Origin: Anthropogastromicrobium sp963652495
Lineage (GTDB): Bacteria > Bacillota > Clostridia > Lachnospirales > Lachnospiraceae
DNA: 64,000 bases
Direction: 5' to 3'
Assembly (NCBI GenBank): GCA_963652495.1
Contig: CAVJTU010000002.1
Coordinates: forward strand, 1 to 64,000
Shown here: positions 17,609 through 26,122 of the stretch, in pieces
Numbering within the stretch: the first letter of the stretch is position 1
Layout: the number at the start of each line of letters is the position of its first letter
Notes under the pieces: model-generated
What the model saw: only the letters and a program-made list of their open reading frames with translations
Databases searched by the model: none
Told to the model about the DNA's origin: nothing
Program-made: the position numbers and the translations under genes

Positions 17609-18124
17609 ATGGCAGAACCATTGACATTGTACAAATTAATGATACTTTATTTGCTGAAAAGAGTGAATTATCCACTGTCAAATGGGCAGATGTCTGAATT
17701 TTTTGTTGGCAAATCCTACACGGATTATTTTACCTTTCAGATGGTGATTAACGAACTGCTGGGGACTTCTTTGATTCATAAGGAAACAATTCGTAATACC
17801 TCGCGCTATGAACTGACAAAGGAGGGCGAAGAGGTACTCTTTTATTTTGAAAACAAGATCTCGAACGAAGTCCGGCAGGACATGGACGATTTCTTAAAGG
17901 AAAATAATTTTAAACTGCGCACGGCGAATTCCGTTTTGGCAAATTATTATAAAAGCACGTCAAGCAACGATTTTGAGATCGACTGCGTAGTAAAAGAGGG
18001 GAAGAATACGTTAATTGAACTCAAGCTTTCTGCAGCAACCGAGGAGATGGCAGAGCAGATGTGCGAAAACTGGGAAAAGGCAAGCAAAGAAATTTACGAG
18101 TTTGCGATGAAAAAACTGCTCTGA
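17609..18124 (+). CDS. DUF4364 family protein
   Basis: The 171-residue product opens with EPLTLYKLMILYLLKRVNYP, typical of DUF4364, a family found almost only in Clostridia. The N-terminal part looks like a winged-helix domain (helices then SRYELTKEGEEVLFYFENKI wing), which suggests DNA binding or a PadR-like fold; the C-terminal part is a mixed alpha/beta domain. GAAAGGAAC precedes the ATG. No regulated target is evident from the neighbours. Confidence 0.8.
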   Translation: MAEPLTLYKLMILYLLKRVNYPLSNGQMSEFFVGKSYTDYFTFQMVINELLGTSLIHKETIRNTSRYELTKEGEEVLFYFENKISNEVRQDMDDFLKENNFKLRTANSVLANYYKSTSSNDFEIDCVVKEGKNTLIELKLSAATEEMAEQMCENWEKASKEIYEFAMKKLL

Positions 18125-18154
18125 ATAGTTGATTGAAATTTTTTAAAATAATGC

Positions 18155-18183
18155 TTGCACAGCAGAAAGATTTGTGTTATGAT
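18155..18183 (+). promoter_or_regulatory. Promoter of rpmE
   Basis: TTGCAC (18155-18160), 17 bases, TATGAT (18178-18183); leader of about 95 bases. Confidence 0.65.
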
Positions 18184-18246
18184 TCTATCGTTGCGTTATG
18201 GGCGCTGTTTACCAGTGCAAGAGGCGCGTATAGTATAATTATTGAT

Positions 18247-18263
18247 GATGGTTGGGAACCATC
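18247..18263 (+). promoter_or_regulatory. Leader hairpin before rpmE, possible L31 autoregulatory site
   Basis: GATGGTT GGG AACCATC forms a 7-bp hairpin 22 bases before the rpmE start, just upstream of the ribosome binding site. Autogenous leader structures are known for L31 in Firmicutes; whether this matches them is a guess from position. Confidence 0.35.
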
Positions 18264-18285
18264 ACAAGGAAGAAGAGGTGAGATC

Positions 18286-18492
18286 ATGAAGGAAGGAATC
18301 CATCCAGCATATTATCAGGCAAAGGTTACTTGCAACTGCGGCAACGAGTTCGTTACCGGATCTACAAAGAAAGAGATCCACGTTGAAATCTGTTCTAAGT
18401 GCCATCCGTTCTACACTGGCCAGCAGAAGGCAACTTCCGCACGCGGACGTATTGATAAGTTTAACCGTAAGTATGGTTTAAAGAGTGAATGA
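18286..18492 (+). CDS. rpmE: 50S ribosomal protein L31, zinc-binding form
   Basis: bL31 (68 residues) bridges the ribosomal subunits. It keeps the zinc ligands CNCG and CSKCHPFYTG, so it is the zinc-containing C+ form rather than the zinc-independent paralogue. ATG 18286 follows AGAAGAGGTGAG; earlier in-frame ATGs would put the promoter inside the gene. It has its own promoter and a terminator. Confidence 0.95.
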   Translation: MKEGIHPAYYQAKVTCNCGNEFVTGSTKKEIHVEICSKCHPFYTGQQKATSARGRIDKFNRKYGLKSE

Positions 18493-18505
18493 TGTTGACT
18501 GAAGC

Positions 18506-18537
18506 AGGTTGAGATACAAATCTCAACCTCTTTTGTC
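18506..18537 (+). terminator. Terminator after rpmE
   Basis: AGGTTGAGA (18506-18514) and TCTCAACCT (18521-18529) form a 9-bp stem followed by CTTTTGTCGTTT. Confidence 0.75.
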
Positions 18538-18571
18538 GTTTAAGGAGAAAGTAAACAGTGAGGAAGTTTTG

Positions 18572-19507
18572 ATGAAGTCATCGGGAATTGGCGGTCAGGC
18601 CGTCATGGAAGGAATTATGATGCGAAACGGCAGTGAGTACAGTGTGGCCGTGCGTAAGGAAAATGGAGAGATTGAAGTCAAAAAGGAGACTTACCGGGGT
18701 GCTGGAGCAAAGTGCAAGCTGTTTCGTCTTCCGTTTATCAGAGGAATTTTCAGCTTTGTCGATTCACTCGTACTTGGCATGAAGTCCTTGAATTATTCTG
18801 CCAGTCTGTTTATGGAAGAAGGCGGCGAGCCGGAGGAACCGAGCCGTTTCGAGAAATGGCTTCAGGACAAATTTGGCGACAAAGCCGAAAAAGTTATCAT
18901 GGACATAACGATGTTCGTGTCCATCATTGCAGCAGTCGGAATCTTTATGGTATTTCCTGCGTGGATCTCGACATTGATGAAGCCGCTTCTTGGAAATGGT
19001 TTTTGGATGGCATTATTTGAAGGTGTGTTTCGTATCGCAATTTTTATTGCATATGTTGGGCTGATCTCACTTATGCCGGACATCAAGAGGACATATATGT
19101 ATCACGGTGCAGAGCACAAATGCATCAACTGTATTGAGCATGGTTTGCCGCTTACGGTAGAGAATGTCATGAAAAGTTCCAAGGAACATAAGCGCTGCGG
19201 AACGAGTTTTCTTTTGATTGTTATGGTGATTAGTATTCTGTTTTTTCTGGTGATTCGCCCGGAGACGCTGTGGCTTCGTCTTGTATCAAGAGTGCTTCTG
19301 ATTCCGGTTATTGCTGGTGTTTCTTTTGAATTTTTACGCCTTGCCGGAAACAGCGACAATCCGGTTGTCAATTTATTAAGCAAGCCGGGTCTGATGCTTC
19401 AGGGCTTGACGACAAGAGAGCCGGATGAGCGTATGGCAGAGGTTGCGATCTGTGCAGTTGAGGCAGTATTTGATTGGAAGGCATACGAGGAGGCAAACTT
19501 TACGTGA
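18572..19507 (+). CDS. DUF1385 membrane protein
   Basis: The product is 311 residues and opens with the family signature GIGGQAVMEGIMMRNG. Three or four membrane helices follow (VSIIAAVGIFMVFPAWIS, GVFRIAIFIAYVGLISL, SFLLIVMVISILFFLVI, VLLIPVIAGVSFEFLRLAG), with the conserved YHGAEHKCINCIEHG segment between them; its His and Cys residues suggest a metal site. The function is unknown. In Clostridia it sits next to rpmE, prmC and prfA, as here. ATG 18572 follows GAGGAAG. It overlaps prmC (TGATG), so they are co-translated. Confidence 0.88.
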   Translation: MKSSGIGGQAVMEGIMMRNGSEYSVAVRKENGEIEVKKETYRGAGAKCKLFRLPFIRGIFSFVDSLVLGMKSLNYSASLFMEEGGEPEEPSRFEKWLQDKFGDKAEKVIMDITMFVSIIAAVGIFMVFPAWISTLMKPLLGNGFWMALFEGVFRIAIFIAYVGLISLMPDIKRTYMYHGAEHKCINCIEHGLPLTVENVMKSSKEHKRCGTSFLLIVMVISILFFLVIRPETLWLRLVSRVLLIPVIAGVSFEFLRLAGNSDNPVVNLLSKPGLMLQGLTTREPDERMAEVAICAVEAVFDWKAYEEANFT

Positions 19508-20442
19508 TGGCAGAAAATCAGATGCAGAAGAAAATACAGAATCAAGAAAAGCCGCAGATGCAAAATCAATCAAATCGCGTGCCGCATAATGAGATGATTT
19601 CCTGGGATCAGCTGCTGGGTGAAGCAAAGAGTGCGCTTATAGCAGCAAATGTGCCGGATGCAGATATCGATGCATGGCTTCTTATGGAACATTGCTTTTC
19701 GATTACAAAGAGTTTTTTCTTTCTGAACCGCAGGCAAATTGTGGAATCGAAAGAGAAGCTTGCGCAGTATCGTGAATTGATTGAACAGCGCGCAGCGCGC
19801 ATTCCGCTTCAATATCTGACAAAGACGCAGGGGTTTATGGGGTTAGAGTTCTCTGTAACCCCTGCTGTTTTGATACCAAGGCAGGATACTGAGACACTTG
19901 TTGAGACAGTGCTTTCCTATGCAAAGGATAAAACGGCATGCAAGCTGATCGATGTATGCACAGGAAGCGGCTGTATCGCCGTGTCGCTTGCTCATTATGG
20001 AAATTTTGCACGGGTAGCGGCATCAGATATTTCAAGTGCTGCGCTTGCTGTAGCGAAAAAGAATGCGGCAGAGAATCATGTATCAGTACAGTTCTACGAA
20101 AGTGATCTGCTTGAACAGGTGCCGGAAAGCTTTGACATCATTGTATCCAATCCGCCCTATATAGAAGATGAAGTGATTGCAGGACTTGAGCCCGAAGTAA
20201 AGGATCATGAGCCAATGCTCGCGCTATCAGGCGGCAGTGACGGGCTGCATTTTTACAGGAGATTGACCGAGACAGCAAAAAATCACCTGAATCCCGGTGG
20301 CGCACTTTTTGTCGAGATCGGCTATAACCAGTGGGAGACAGTGGCGGCGCTGTTTCGTGAGAACGGATTTTCCAATCTGATGCTGGTGCATGATCTGGCA
20401 GGGCTTGACCGCGTAGTGTGGGGCGTGATGGATGCGTTATGA
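19507..20442 (+). CDS. prmC: Peptide chain release factor N5-glutamine methyltransferase
   Basis: PrmC methylates the Gln of the GGQ motif in release factors, using S-adenosylmethionine. The SAM loop LIDVCTGSGCIAVSLAHYG and the catalytic NPPY motif (SNPPYIEDEV) are intact. The N-terminus is about 30 residues longer than usual and Gln-rich (EKPQMQNQSNRVPHN); a later in-frame ATG before ISWDQLLGEA is possible, but the TGATG overlap with the previous gene favours 19507. Its substrate gene, prfA, follows 109 bp downstream. Confidence 0.93.
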   Translation: MAENQMQKKIQNQEKPQMQNQSNRVPHNEMISWDQLLGEAKSALIAANVPDADIDAWLLMEHCFSITKSFFFLNRRQIVESKEKLAQYRELIEQRAARIPLQYLTKTQGFMGLEFSVTPAVLIPRQDTETLVETVLSYAKDKTACKLIDVCTGSGCIAVSLAHYGNFARVAASDISSAALAVAKKNAAENHVSVQFYESDLLEQVPESFDIIVSNPPYIEDEVIAGLEPEVKDHEPMLALSGGSDGLHFYRRLTETAKNHLNPGGALFVEIGYNQWETVAALFRENGFSNLMLVHDLAGLDRVVWGVMDAL

Positions 20443-20490
20443 TTCGCAGGATTGTAACCAGCGGCGAGAAGAGTCGCTTTTACGCAAGCT

Positions 20491-20520
20491 TGTCAAAATG
20501 CCTTTTGACCCCAACATCAT
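20491..20520. repeat. Dispersed palindromic repeat, partial copy (copy 2)
   Basis: TGTCAAAATGCC followed by TTTTGACCCCAACATCAT: one full arm and a shortened opposite arm of the family seen at 6369. The loop appears in the opposite sense (TGCC). It lies between prmC and prfA. Confidence 0.75.
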
Positions 20521-20551
20521 GTGAATAGAAAGATAGAAAAGAGGAGTTTTT

Positions 20552-21631
20552 ATGTTTGACCGATTGGACGATATATTGATCCGCTTTGAGGAACTTCTTC
20601 ATGAACTCGGCGATCCGGTACTGGCATCAGATCCGGAGCGTTTTCGTCGTCTGATGAAGGAGCAGGCCGAGCTTGCCCCTCTGGTAGAGACGTATACACA
20701 GTATAAGAAGACGAAACAAAGCATCGATGATAATCTTGAAATGTTAGAGGAAGAACACGATGAGGAGATGCGTGAGCTTCTAAAGGAAGATCTGTCGGAA
20801 GCAAAAAAGCAGATTCCGGAGCTTGAAAATAAGTTGAAGCTCTTGCTTCTTCCGAAGGATCCGAACGACGAAAAAAATGTATTTGTCGAGATTCGTGCCG
20901 GTGCAGGAGGCGATGAAGCAGCGCTGTTTGCAGCAGATCTTTTTCGTATGTATAACCGATTTGCTGAGCGAAATCGCTGGAAGAGCGAGTTAATCAGCGT
21001 AAATGAGAGCGGTATCGGCGGCATGAAGGAAGTTGTATTTATGATCTCTGGTCAGGGGGCCTACTCCAGACTCAAGTATGAGAGTGGCGTGCATCGTGTC
21101 CAGCGTGTGCCTGAAACCGAGAGCGGCGGGCGAATTCATACATCTACGGCGACTGTTGCGATCATGCCGGAAGCAGAGGAAATTGATGTCGTGATTGACA
21201 TGAATGATTGCAAATTTGATGTATTTCGTGCATCCGGAAACGGTGGTCAGTGCGTCAACACGACCGATTCAGCTGTCCGTTTGACACATATCCCGACCGG
21301 AATCGTCATTTCCTGTCAGGATGAAAAGTCCCAGCTTAAAAATAAGGACAAGGCATTAAAGGTGCTGCGGGCAAAGCTGTTTGAACTTGAGACAGCCAAG
21401 AAGCAGGATGAGCAGGCTGAATATCGCAGAAACCAGATCGGAACAGGTGATCGTTCCGAGAAGATTCGTACTTATAACTTTCCACAGAGCCGTGTGACGG
21501 ATCATCGAATCAAGCTTACTCTTTACAAACTCGATGCGATCATGGATGGCGATCTTTTTGAGCTGATTGACAGTCTGACTGCTGCAGATCAGGCACAGAA
21601 GCTGTCGAATATGGAAAATCAGGCAATGTAG
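20552..21631 (+). CDS. prfA: Peptide chain release factor 1
   Basis: RF1 (359 residues) reads UAA and UAG stop codons and triggers peptide release. Seen: the coiled N-terminal domain, the RF1-type SGVHRVQRVPETESGGRIHT segment, STATVAIMPE, and the catalytic GGQ in RASGNGGQCVNTTDSAVR. Length is normal. AAGAGGAG precedes the ATG. It follows prmC, whose product methylates the GGQ glutamine, and is a core clostridial gene cluster. Confidence 0.97.
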   Translation: MFDRLDDILIRFEELLHELGDPVLASDPERFRRLMKEQAELAPLVETYTQYKKTKQSIDDNLEMLEEEHDEEMRELLKEDLSEAKKQIPELENKLKLLLLPKDPNDEKNVFVEIRAGAGGDEAALFAADLFRMYNRFAERNRWKSELISVNESGIGGMKEVVFMISGQGAYSRLKYESGVHRVQRVPETESGGRIHTSTATVAIMPEAEEIDVVIDMNDCKFDVFRASGNGGQCVNTTDSAVRLTHIPTGIVISCQDEKSQLKNKDKALKVLRAKLFELETAKKQDEQAEYRRNQIGTGDRSEKIRTYNFPQSRVTDHRIKLTLYKLDAIMDGDLFELIDSLTAADQAQKLSNMENQAM

Positions 21632-21697
21632 ATTTACAAAAAAAGATGAACTATTTTATATAAATTGCTTTTTTTACGGTAAAACCATCAAAAAATA

Positions 21698-21725
21698 TAG
21701 ACTTTCTGAAAAAATATGGTATAAT
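21698..21725 (+). promoter_or_regulatory. Promoter of mgsA
   Basis: TAGACT (21698-21703), 16 bases, consensus TATAAT (21720-21725), 32 bp before the mgsA start. Confidence 0.6.
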
Positions 21726-21757
21726 TCTCTTAGCTATGTGGAAAGGAAGGATTAGAT

Positions 21758-22153
21758 ATGAACATTGGACTTACCGCTCATAACAGCAAAAAAACGCTGC
21801 TGGAAAGTTTTTGTATTGCGTATAAAGGCATTTTTAAGAAGCATACGCTGGTTGCAACCAATGCGACGGCTGACCACATTGCCAAAGCTACAGGCATGAA
21901 AGTGACCAGTTTGCTCCCAGGTCAAATGGGAGGCTCGAAGCAGATGCAGAATATGATCGCAAACAATGATATCGATCTGGTTATATTTTTCCATAGTGCT
22001 GATTTAGAGCAGGATGCAGAAAGTATGAACCTGTCTGAGATTTCACGGTTGTGTGATATGTATAATATCCCTCTGGCGACTAACATCGCTACCGCTGAGT
22101 CGTTGGTATTGTGTCTGGAACGAGGCGATATGGAGTGGAGAGACTACAAATAG
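21758..22153 (+). CDS. mgsA: Methylglyoxal synthase
   Basis: MgsA (131 residues) converts dihydroxyacetone phosphate to methylglyoxal and phosphate, a bypass that relieves sugar-phosphate stress. The family pattern is clear: LTAHNSKK near the start, LVATNATADHIAKATG, LPGQMGGSKQM (phosphate site), DLVIFFHSADLEQD with the catalytic Asp, and PLATNIATAESLV. GGAAAGGA precedes the ATG. It has its own promoter and terminator. Confidence 0.95.
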   Translation: MNIGLTAHNSKKTLLESFCIAYKGIFKKHTLVATNATADHIAKATGMKVTSLLPGQMGGSKQMQNMIANNDIDLVIFFHSADLEQDAESMNLSEISRLCDMYNIPLATNIATAESLVLCLERGDMEWRDYK

Positions 22154-22182
22154 TTAGTACGCAATTATGCAGCTATGCACAG

Positions 22183-22214
22183 AATGCAGCCAAACGGCTG
22201 CATTCATTTGTTTT
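22183..22214 (+). terminator. Terminator after mgsA
   Basis: AATGCAGCC and GGCTGCATT form a 9-bp stem around AAAC, followed by CATTTGTTTT. Confidence 0.8.
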
Positions 22215-22234
22215 AAGGAACTATTTAACTGAAT

Positions 22235-22259
22235 GCGGATTGCGAATGTCCGCTTTGAC
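22235..22259. repeat. Short dispersed repeat 'GATTGCGAATGTCCGC', copy a
   Basis: The core GATTGCGAATGTCCGCTTTGAC recurs at 26000-26024 and 28122-28144, always between genes. GCGGA and TCCGC can pair. Here it lies in the mgsA-rex gap; its TTGACA end has no matching -10 box. Confidence 0.65.
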
Positions 22260-22287
22260 AACAATTTATAGAGACAAAGGAGACATC

Positions 22288-22920
22288 ATGGAGCATAGAG
22301 AAATATCCAGAGCGGTTATTAAACGGCTGCCACGGTATTACCGTTATCTGGGAGAATTGATGCAGGAGGGAGTTGAGCGCATTTCTTCCGGAGAACTTTC
22401 CAAGAGAATGCAGATTACTGCATCCCAGATCAGGCAGGATCTGAATAATTTCGGCGGCTTCGGACAACAAGGATATGGTTATAATGTAAAATATCTGTAT
22501 CATGAGATTGGAAAAATACTTGGACTGGATAAGACATACAACCTGATTATCATCGGTGCCGGAAATCTGGGTCAGGCGATCGCCAACTATGCTAATTTTG
22601 AGCGACGCGGTTTTGTTGCAAAGGCAATGTTCGATATCAATCCCAAGTTGAAAGGAAAAACAGTGCGTGGTATTCCGGTATATTCAATGGATGAGCTTGA
22701 GGATTATATTCAGCACAATGAGATTCAGATTGCGGCGCTTACATTGCCAAAAGCAGGTGCAGAGGCAGCAGCACAAAAGCTTGTGCGTGCAGGCATCCGT
22801 GGTATCTGGAACTTTGCACATACCGATCTTCGCGTGCCGGATGATGTGGTTGTAGAAAATGTGCATCTGTCAGAGAGTCTGATGCGCATCTCCTACCGTC
22901 TCAGCAATCAGGATGAGTAA
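22288..22920 (+). CDS. rex: Redox-sensing transcriptional repressor Rex
   Basis: Rex (210 residues) senses NADH/NAD+ and represses fermentation and respiration genes when NAD+ is abundant. The N-terminal winged helix (ISRAVIKRLPRYYRYLGEL, SGELSKRMQITASQIRQDLN) is followed by the Rossmann domain with LIIIGAGNLGQAIANYANF and a C-terminal helix that swaps between subunits. ATG 22288 follows AAAGGAG. An upstream in-frame extension runs through the mgsA terminator and is not coding. Confidence 0.95.
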   Translation: MEHREISRAVIKRLPRYYRYLGELMQEGVERISSGELSKRMQITASQIRQDLNNFGGFGQQGYGYNVKYLYHEIGKILGLDKTYNLIIIGAGNLGQAIANYANFERRGFVAKAMFDINPKLKGKTVRGIPVYSMDELEDYIQHNEIQIAALTLPKAGAEAAAQKLVRAGIRGIWNFAHTDLRVPDDVVVENVHLSESLMRISYRLSNQDE

Positions 22921-22941
22921 ACCTTGTAAGGGGGACTGATT

Positions 22942-24597
22942 ATGAAGCAATTGCTCACAGGAACACAAATGAAGCAAGCAGACACATGGTCTATTCAGGA
23001 ATTTGGCATGGAAAGCCTTGTATTGATGGAACGTGCAGCTTTGTGTGTAACACAGCATATCCTTTCTGTATGCAAAATAGGAAAAGCATTTCTTTTGTGC
23101 GGCATGGGAAACAACGGAGCCGATGGTCTGGCAGTGGCAAGGATTCTTGTACAAAACGGTTGGAAAGTGAGTGTACTGGCAGTTGGAAAGCGTGAGAAGG
23201 CGACGCGGGAATGGCTTTATCAAAAGAAACTTCTTGACAAAATGAATATCGAAGTGAGCTTGTTTTCCTCCAGTCTGGATAAAGAAGATTCCAAAGAAAC
23301 AAAGCTTGCCGGAGAACTTTTCGGGCAGCGGAAGGCAGATTTGTCGAAGCAATATCCACAGGCAGATGTTTACGTCGATGCATTGTTTGGCATTGGTCTG
23401 AGCCGCGAGGTGACAGGCATTTATCGGGCTGCAATTGAAGAATGGAACACACATAGAGAAGCATGTGGTGCGTATGGCGTTGCTGTCGACATTTGCTCCG
23501 GGCTGGATGCAGGAAGTGGTCAAGTGCTTGGCACATGTATTCAGGCGAACGTACAGATTACTTTTGGTTATGGAAAGATTGGACAGTTTGTCTATCCGGG
23601 TGCTGCAGCAGCAAAAAAGACGGTTATCTGTGATATTGGTTTTCCAACAGAAGCAATCCATCACATCGAAGGGATGCCATTTGAAGCTTTTGAACAGGAA
23701 GATGCCGCACAGCTTCTGGGTGAGCGTTGTCCGTGGGGCAATAAAGGCACTTTTGGCCGGGTGGTTATTATCGCAGGAAGTGAGGGAATGGCAGGTGCTG
23801 CATATCTGTCGGCACTTGCAGCATATCGTACCGGAGCAGGTCTGGTTGAGATTATCACACCCGAATGCAATCGTCTTGTACTGCAGCAGCTTCTGCCGGA
23901 GGCAGTGCTTGTATGCCTCCCTGAAAATGCAGATGAAGGAATCGTGAAAACACTGGTAACGAATGAAATTTCAAAGGCAAAGGCAATTGTGATTGGCCCC
24001 GGTCTTTCCACAGGAACGCTTGCGAAACAGCTTCTTGATGCTGTGCTTGAGTGGAATCAGTCTGTAAATAAAGTGAAAGAGCCGCAAAAGCAATGTCCGA
24101 TTGTGATTGATGCTGATGCGCTTAATATATTAGCAAAAAGGACACAGGCAGAGCAGGAAACTGCGGTATCAGAGTTTGGCGAAGCCGTGATTTTGACACC
24201 ACATCCGGGCGAGCTTGGTCGTCTTCTTGGAATTTCAACGAAGGAGGCTGCAGCCAATCTCATTGCTTCGGCAGAGGCACTTCAAAAGAAATTTGGCTGT
24301 ATCTGCGTCTGTAAAGATGCACGTACTGTCATTTATGCAGGTGGGAGGCGCTATTGTAATCTTACCGGAAACAGCGGTATGGCAACGGGCGGAAGCGGTG
24401 ACGTATTGACCGGCGTGATCGCATCGCTTGCCGCACAGGGATTGTCTGCGCAAAAAGCGGCAGTTCTGGGTGTCTGGCTGCATGGGGCAGCAGGCGACGA
24501 AGCGGCAAAAGAAAAGAGCCCATATAGCATGATCGCACGCGATCTGACGGAAGGGCTGTCAAAAGTGTTAATACAAACCAGCAGGAAGAAGGTATAA
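22942..24597 (+). CDS. nnr: Bifunctional NAD(P)H-hydrate epimerase / ADP-dependent dehydratase
   Basis: This 551-residue fusion repairs damaged NADH and NADPH hydrates. The epimerase half (YjeF_N) has MKQAD near residue 11, CGMGNNGADGLAVARIL and VDALFGIGLSREVTG. The dehydratase half starts near residue 265 with NKGTFGRVVIIAGSEGMAGA and ends with the nucleotide motif TGNSGMATGGSGDVLTGVI. AAGGGGG precedes the ATG. alr begins five bases after its stop, so nnr-alr form an operon, a common clostridial pairing. Confidence 0.94.
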   Translation: MKQLLTGTQMKQADTWSIQEFGMESLVLMERAALCVTQHILSVCKIGKAFLLCGMGNNGADGLAVARILVQNGWKVSVLAVGKREKATREWLYQKKLLDKMNIEVSLFSSSLDKEDSKETKLAGELFGQRKADLSKQYPQADVYVDALFGIGLSREVTGIYRAAIEEWNTHREACGAYGVAVDICSGLDAGSGQVLGTCIQANVQITFGYGKIGQFVYPGAAAAKKTVICDIGFPTEAIHHIEGMPFEAFEQEDAAQLLGERCPWGNKGTFGRVVIIAGSEGMAGAAYLSALAAYRTGAGLVEIITPECNRLVLQQLLPEAVLVCLPENADEGIVKTLVTNEISKAKAIVIGPGLSTGTLAKQLLDAVLEWNQSVNKVKEPQKQCPIVIDADALNILAKRTQAEQETAVSEFGEAVILTPHPGELGRLLGISTKEAAANLIASAEALQKKFGCICVCKDARTVIYAGGRRYCNLTGNSGMATGGSGDVLTGVIASLAAQGLSAQKAAVLGVWLHGAAGDEAAKEKSPYSMIARDLTEGLSKVLIQTSRKKV

Positions 24598-24601
24598 AAT
24601 T

Positions 24602-25780
24602 ATGCATAAGTATCACAGAGTCTGGGCAGAGGTCAATCTGGATGCCGTCCGGGCGAATATGGAGGCATTTCGGGCCAATGTGCCGGGTCAGGCAATGCTT
24701 TGCGGCGTTATCAAAACAGACGGATACGGACTGGGTGCTGTCCCGGTCGCAAAAACGATCGAGGATCTGGTATGGGGGTATGCTGTTGCCACGATTGACG
24801 AGGCATTAAATCTGCGCCGCCATCATATCACAAAGCCGATTCTGGTACTGGGCTATGTTCATCCGGATCGTTTTGCCGAGATGATTGAAGGAGAAATTCG
24901 CTATGCTGGATTTGAGGAGAATAAATTAGAAGTGCTTTCTGAGACTGCAAGGCGAATTAAAAAGAAGGCATATGTACACGTAAAAGTCGATACCGGAATG
25001 AGCCGTATCGGCATGACACCAGAGCATGCGATTACGTTTGTACCGTGGCTGTCTTCATTGGAGGGCATTTGCATAGAAGGTATCTTTACGCATATGGCGA
25101 CAGCCGACATGATCGAAAATCAGTGGGCAATCGCGCAGCAAAAGCGTTTTAGAGACACAGTAGAAGCTCTTAAGAAGGAAGACTGTTGTCCGCCGATCTG
25201 CCACTGTGCAAACTCTGCGGCAGGTATCTGGATGACAGATGCACCGGGCAATCTCTTTCGCATTGGTATTTCGCTGTATGGCTACTATCCGTCCGATGAA
25301 GTGACAAAAGATATCGTAGCGCTGACTCCGGCACTTACCTTAAAGTCAGAGATAGCTTATATCAAAACCGTTCCGGCAGGCACAGCAATCGGTTATGGAG
25401 CCACATTTGTGACTGATCATCCAACCGTTGTCGCAACCATTCCGATCGGCTATGGCGATGGCTATCCGCGTGCACTTTCCAACAAGGGCAGCATATTGAT
25501 CTGCGGCAAGCGCGCACCGATCTTAGGCCGCATCTGCATGGATCAGACCATGGTAGACATTACTGATATTCCGGAGGCAAAAGAAGGCGATGAAGTCATT
25601 GTAATCGGAAAAAGCGGTAATGAAGAACTAAGCGCAGAAGAAGTTTCTGGGCTTGCAGGAAGCTTCAACTACGAACTGTTGTGCGATCTTGGAAAACGCA
25701 TTCCGCGTGTTTACTACCGCCACGGCAAAGTTGTAGGAAGTAAGGATTACAGCGAAGATGAGTATACGGATTTTCTATGA
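24602..25780 (+). CDS. alr: Alanine racemase
   Basis: Alr (392 residues) makes D-alanine for peptidoglycan with pyridoxal phosphate. Lys38 (VIKTDGYGLG) is the cofactor lysine. The second catalytic residue, Tyr, lies in GTAIGYGATF, and GRICMDQTMVDI is the conserved C-terminal-domain motif. Length and domain order are normal. The gene's TGA stop (25778-25780) is the first three bases of a dispersed repeat. In Bacillus, alr precedes the ndoAI-ndoA pair; here mazF follows without a visible antitoxin. Confidence 0.95.
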   Translation: MHKYHRVWAEVNLDAVRANMEAFRANVPGQAMLCGVIKTDGYGLGAVPVAKTIEDLVWGYAVATIDEALNLRRHHITKPILVLGYVHPDRFAEMIEGEIRYAGFEENKLEVLSETARRIKKKAYVHVKVDTGMSRIGMTPEHAITFVPWLSSLEGICIEGIFTHMATADMIENQWAIAQQKRFRDTVEALKKEDCCPPICHCANSAAGIWMTDAPGNLFRIGISLYGYYPSDEVTKDIVALTPALTLKSEIAYIKTVPAGTAIGYGATFVTDHPTVVATIPIGYGDGYPRALSNKGSILICGKRAPILGRICMDQTMVDITDIPEAKEGDEVIVIGKSGNEELSAEEVSGLAGSFNYELLCDLGKRIPRVYYRHGKVVGSKDYSEDEYTDFL

Positions 25781-25850
25781 TACCAGGGTCAAAAGGTCAG
25801 AAAGCCGATGCAAGCTTGCTTGCAAAAAGGCATTTTGATCCCAACATCAT
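25778..25850. repeat. Dispersed composite repeat (copy 3)
   Basis: It starts with TGATACCAGGGTCAAAAGG, continues with TCAGAAAGCCGATGCAAGCT and TGCTTGCAA, and ends with GGCATTTTGATCCCAACATCAT. Its first three bases are the alr stop codon. The inner GCAAGCTTGCTTGC recurs in the copies at 60186 and 62192. Confidence 0.8.
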
Positions 25851-25864
25851 TTTTTATAACAACT

Positions 25865-25975
25865 AGCGGAAACTGCTGAGATGAGTCATCGGGAGTGTTT
25901 TGGTGCCATGACTTGAAGATCACCGAAGGACTGTTTACCCTGCGGTGCTGGGATGTTTCAGTGGCTTTTTGCTTT
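25865..25975 (+). ncRNA. Candidate structured RNA upstream of mazF, class unknown
   Basis: Three pairings can form a three-way junction: P1 CTGCTGAGA (25873-25881) with TTTCAGTGG (25956-25964), including G-U pairs; P2 AGTCAT (25884-25889) with ATGACT (25908-25913); P3 CACCG (25921-25925) with CGGTG (25943-25947). CTTTTTGCTTTT follows P1, so the whole may act as a riboswitch-type terminator or a small RNA end. I do not recognise a known riboswitch consensus. Confidence 0.4.
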
Positions 25976-25999
25976 TAACCGAATCAGGCAAGCAGCGAA

Positions 26000-26024
26000 G
26001 CGGATTGCGAATGTCCGCTTTGAC
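26000..26024. repeat. Short dispersed repeat 'GATTGCGAATGTCCGC', copy b
   Basis: AAGCGGA and TCCGCTT pair around TTGCGAATG. Its 3' end supplies TTGACG, which may be the -35 box of the mazF promoter. Confidence 0.65.
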
Positions 26025-26049
26025 GATGATCGGTATCTGCACATACAAT
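26020..26049 (+). promoter_or_regulatory. Possible mazF promoter
   Basis: TTGACG (26020-26025) and TACAAT (26044-26049) with an 18-base spacer. Confidence 0.4.
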
Positions 26050-26086
26050 GGAATAGGATGAATAAGATTTTTCCTGACGGAAATAC

Positions 26087-26100
26087 TTAGGATATCCTAA
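26087..26100. promoter_or_regulatory. Perfect 14-bp palindrome, candidate operator of mazF
   Basis: TTAGGATATCCTAA lies 22 bp before the mazF start and downstream of the possible promoter, where an autoregulatory operator would sit. A weaker TTTCC/GGAAA inverted repeat precedes it. Confidence 0.4.
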
Positions 26101-26122
26101 AAGAGAATTGGAGTGTGCAGAT

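Noticed and set aside
25865..25975. Glycine, lysine, TPP or other named riboswitch
   Set aside because: Short matches such as CACCGAAGGA occur, but the full consensus and stem order of these classes are absent.
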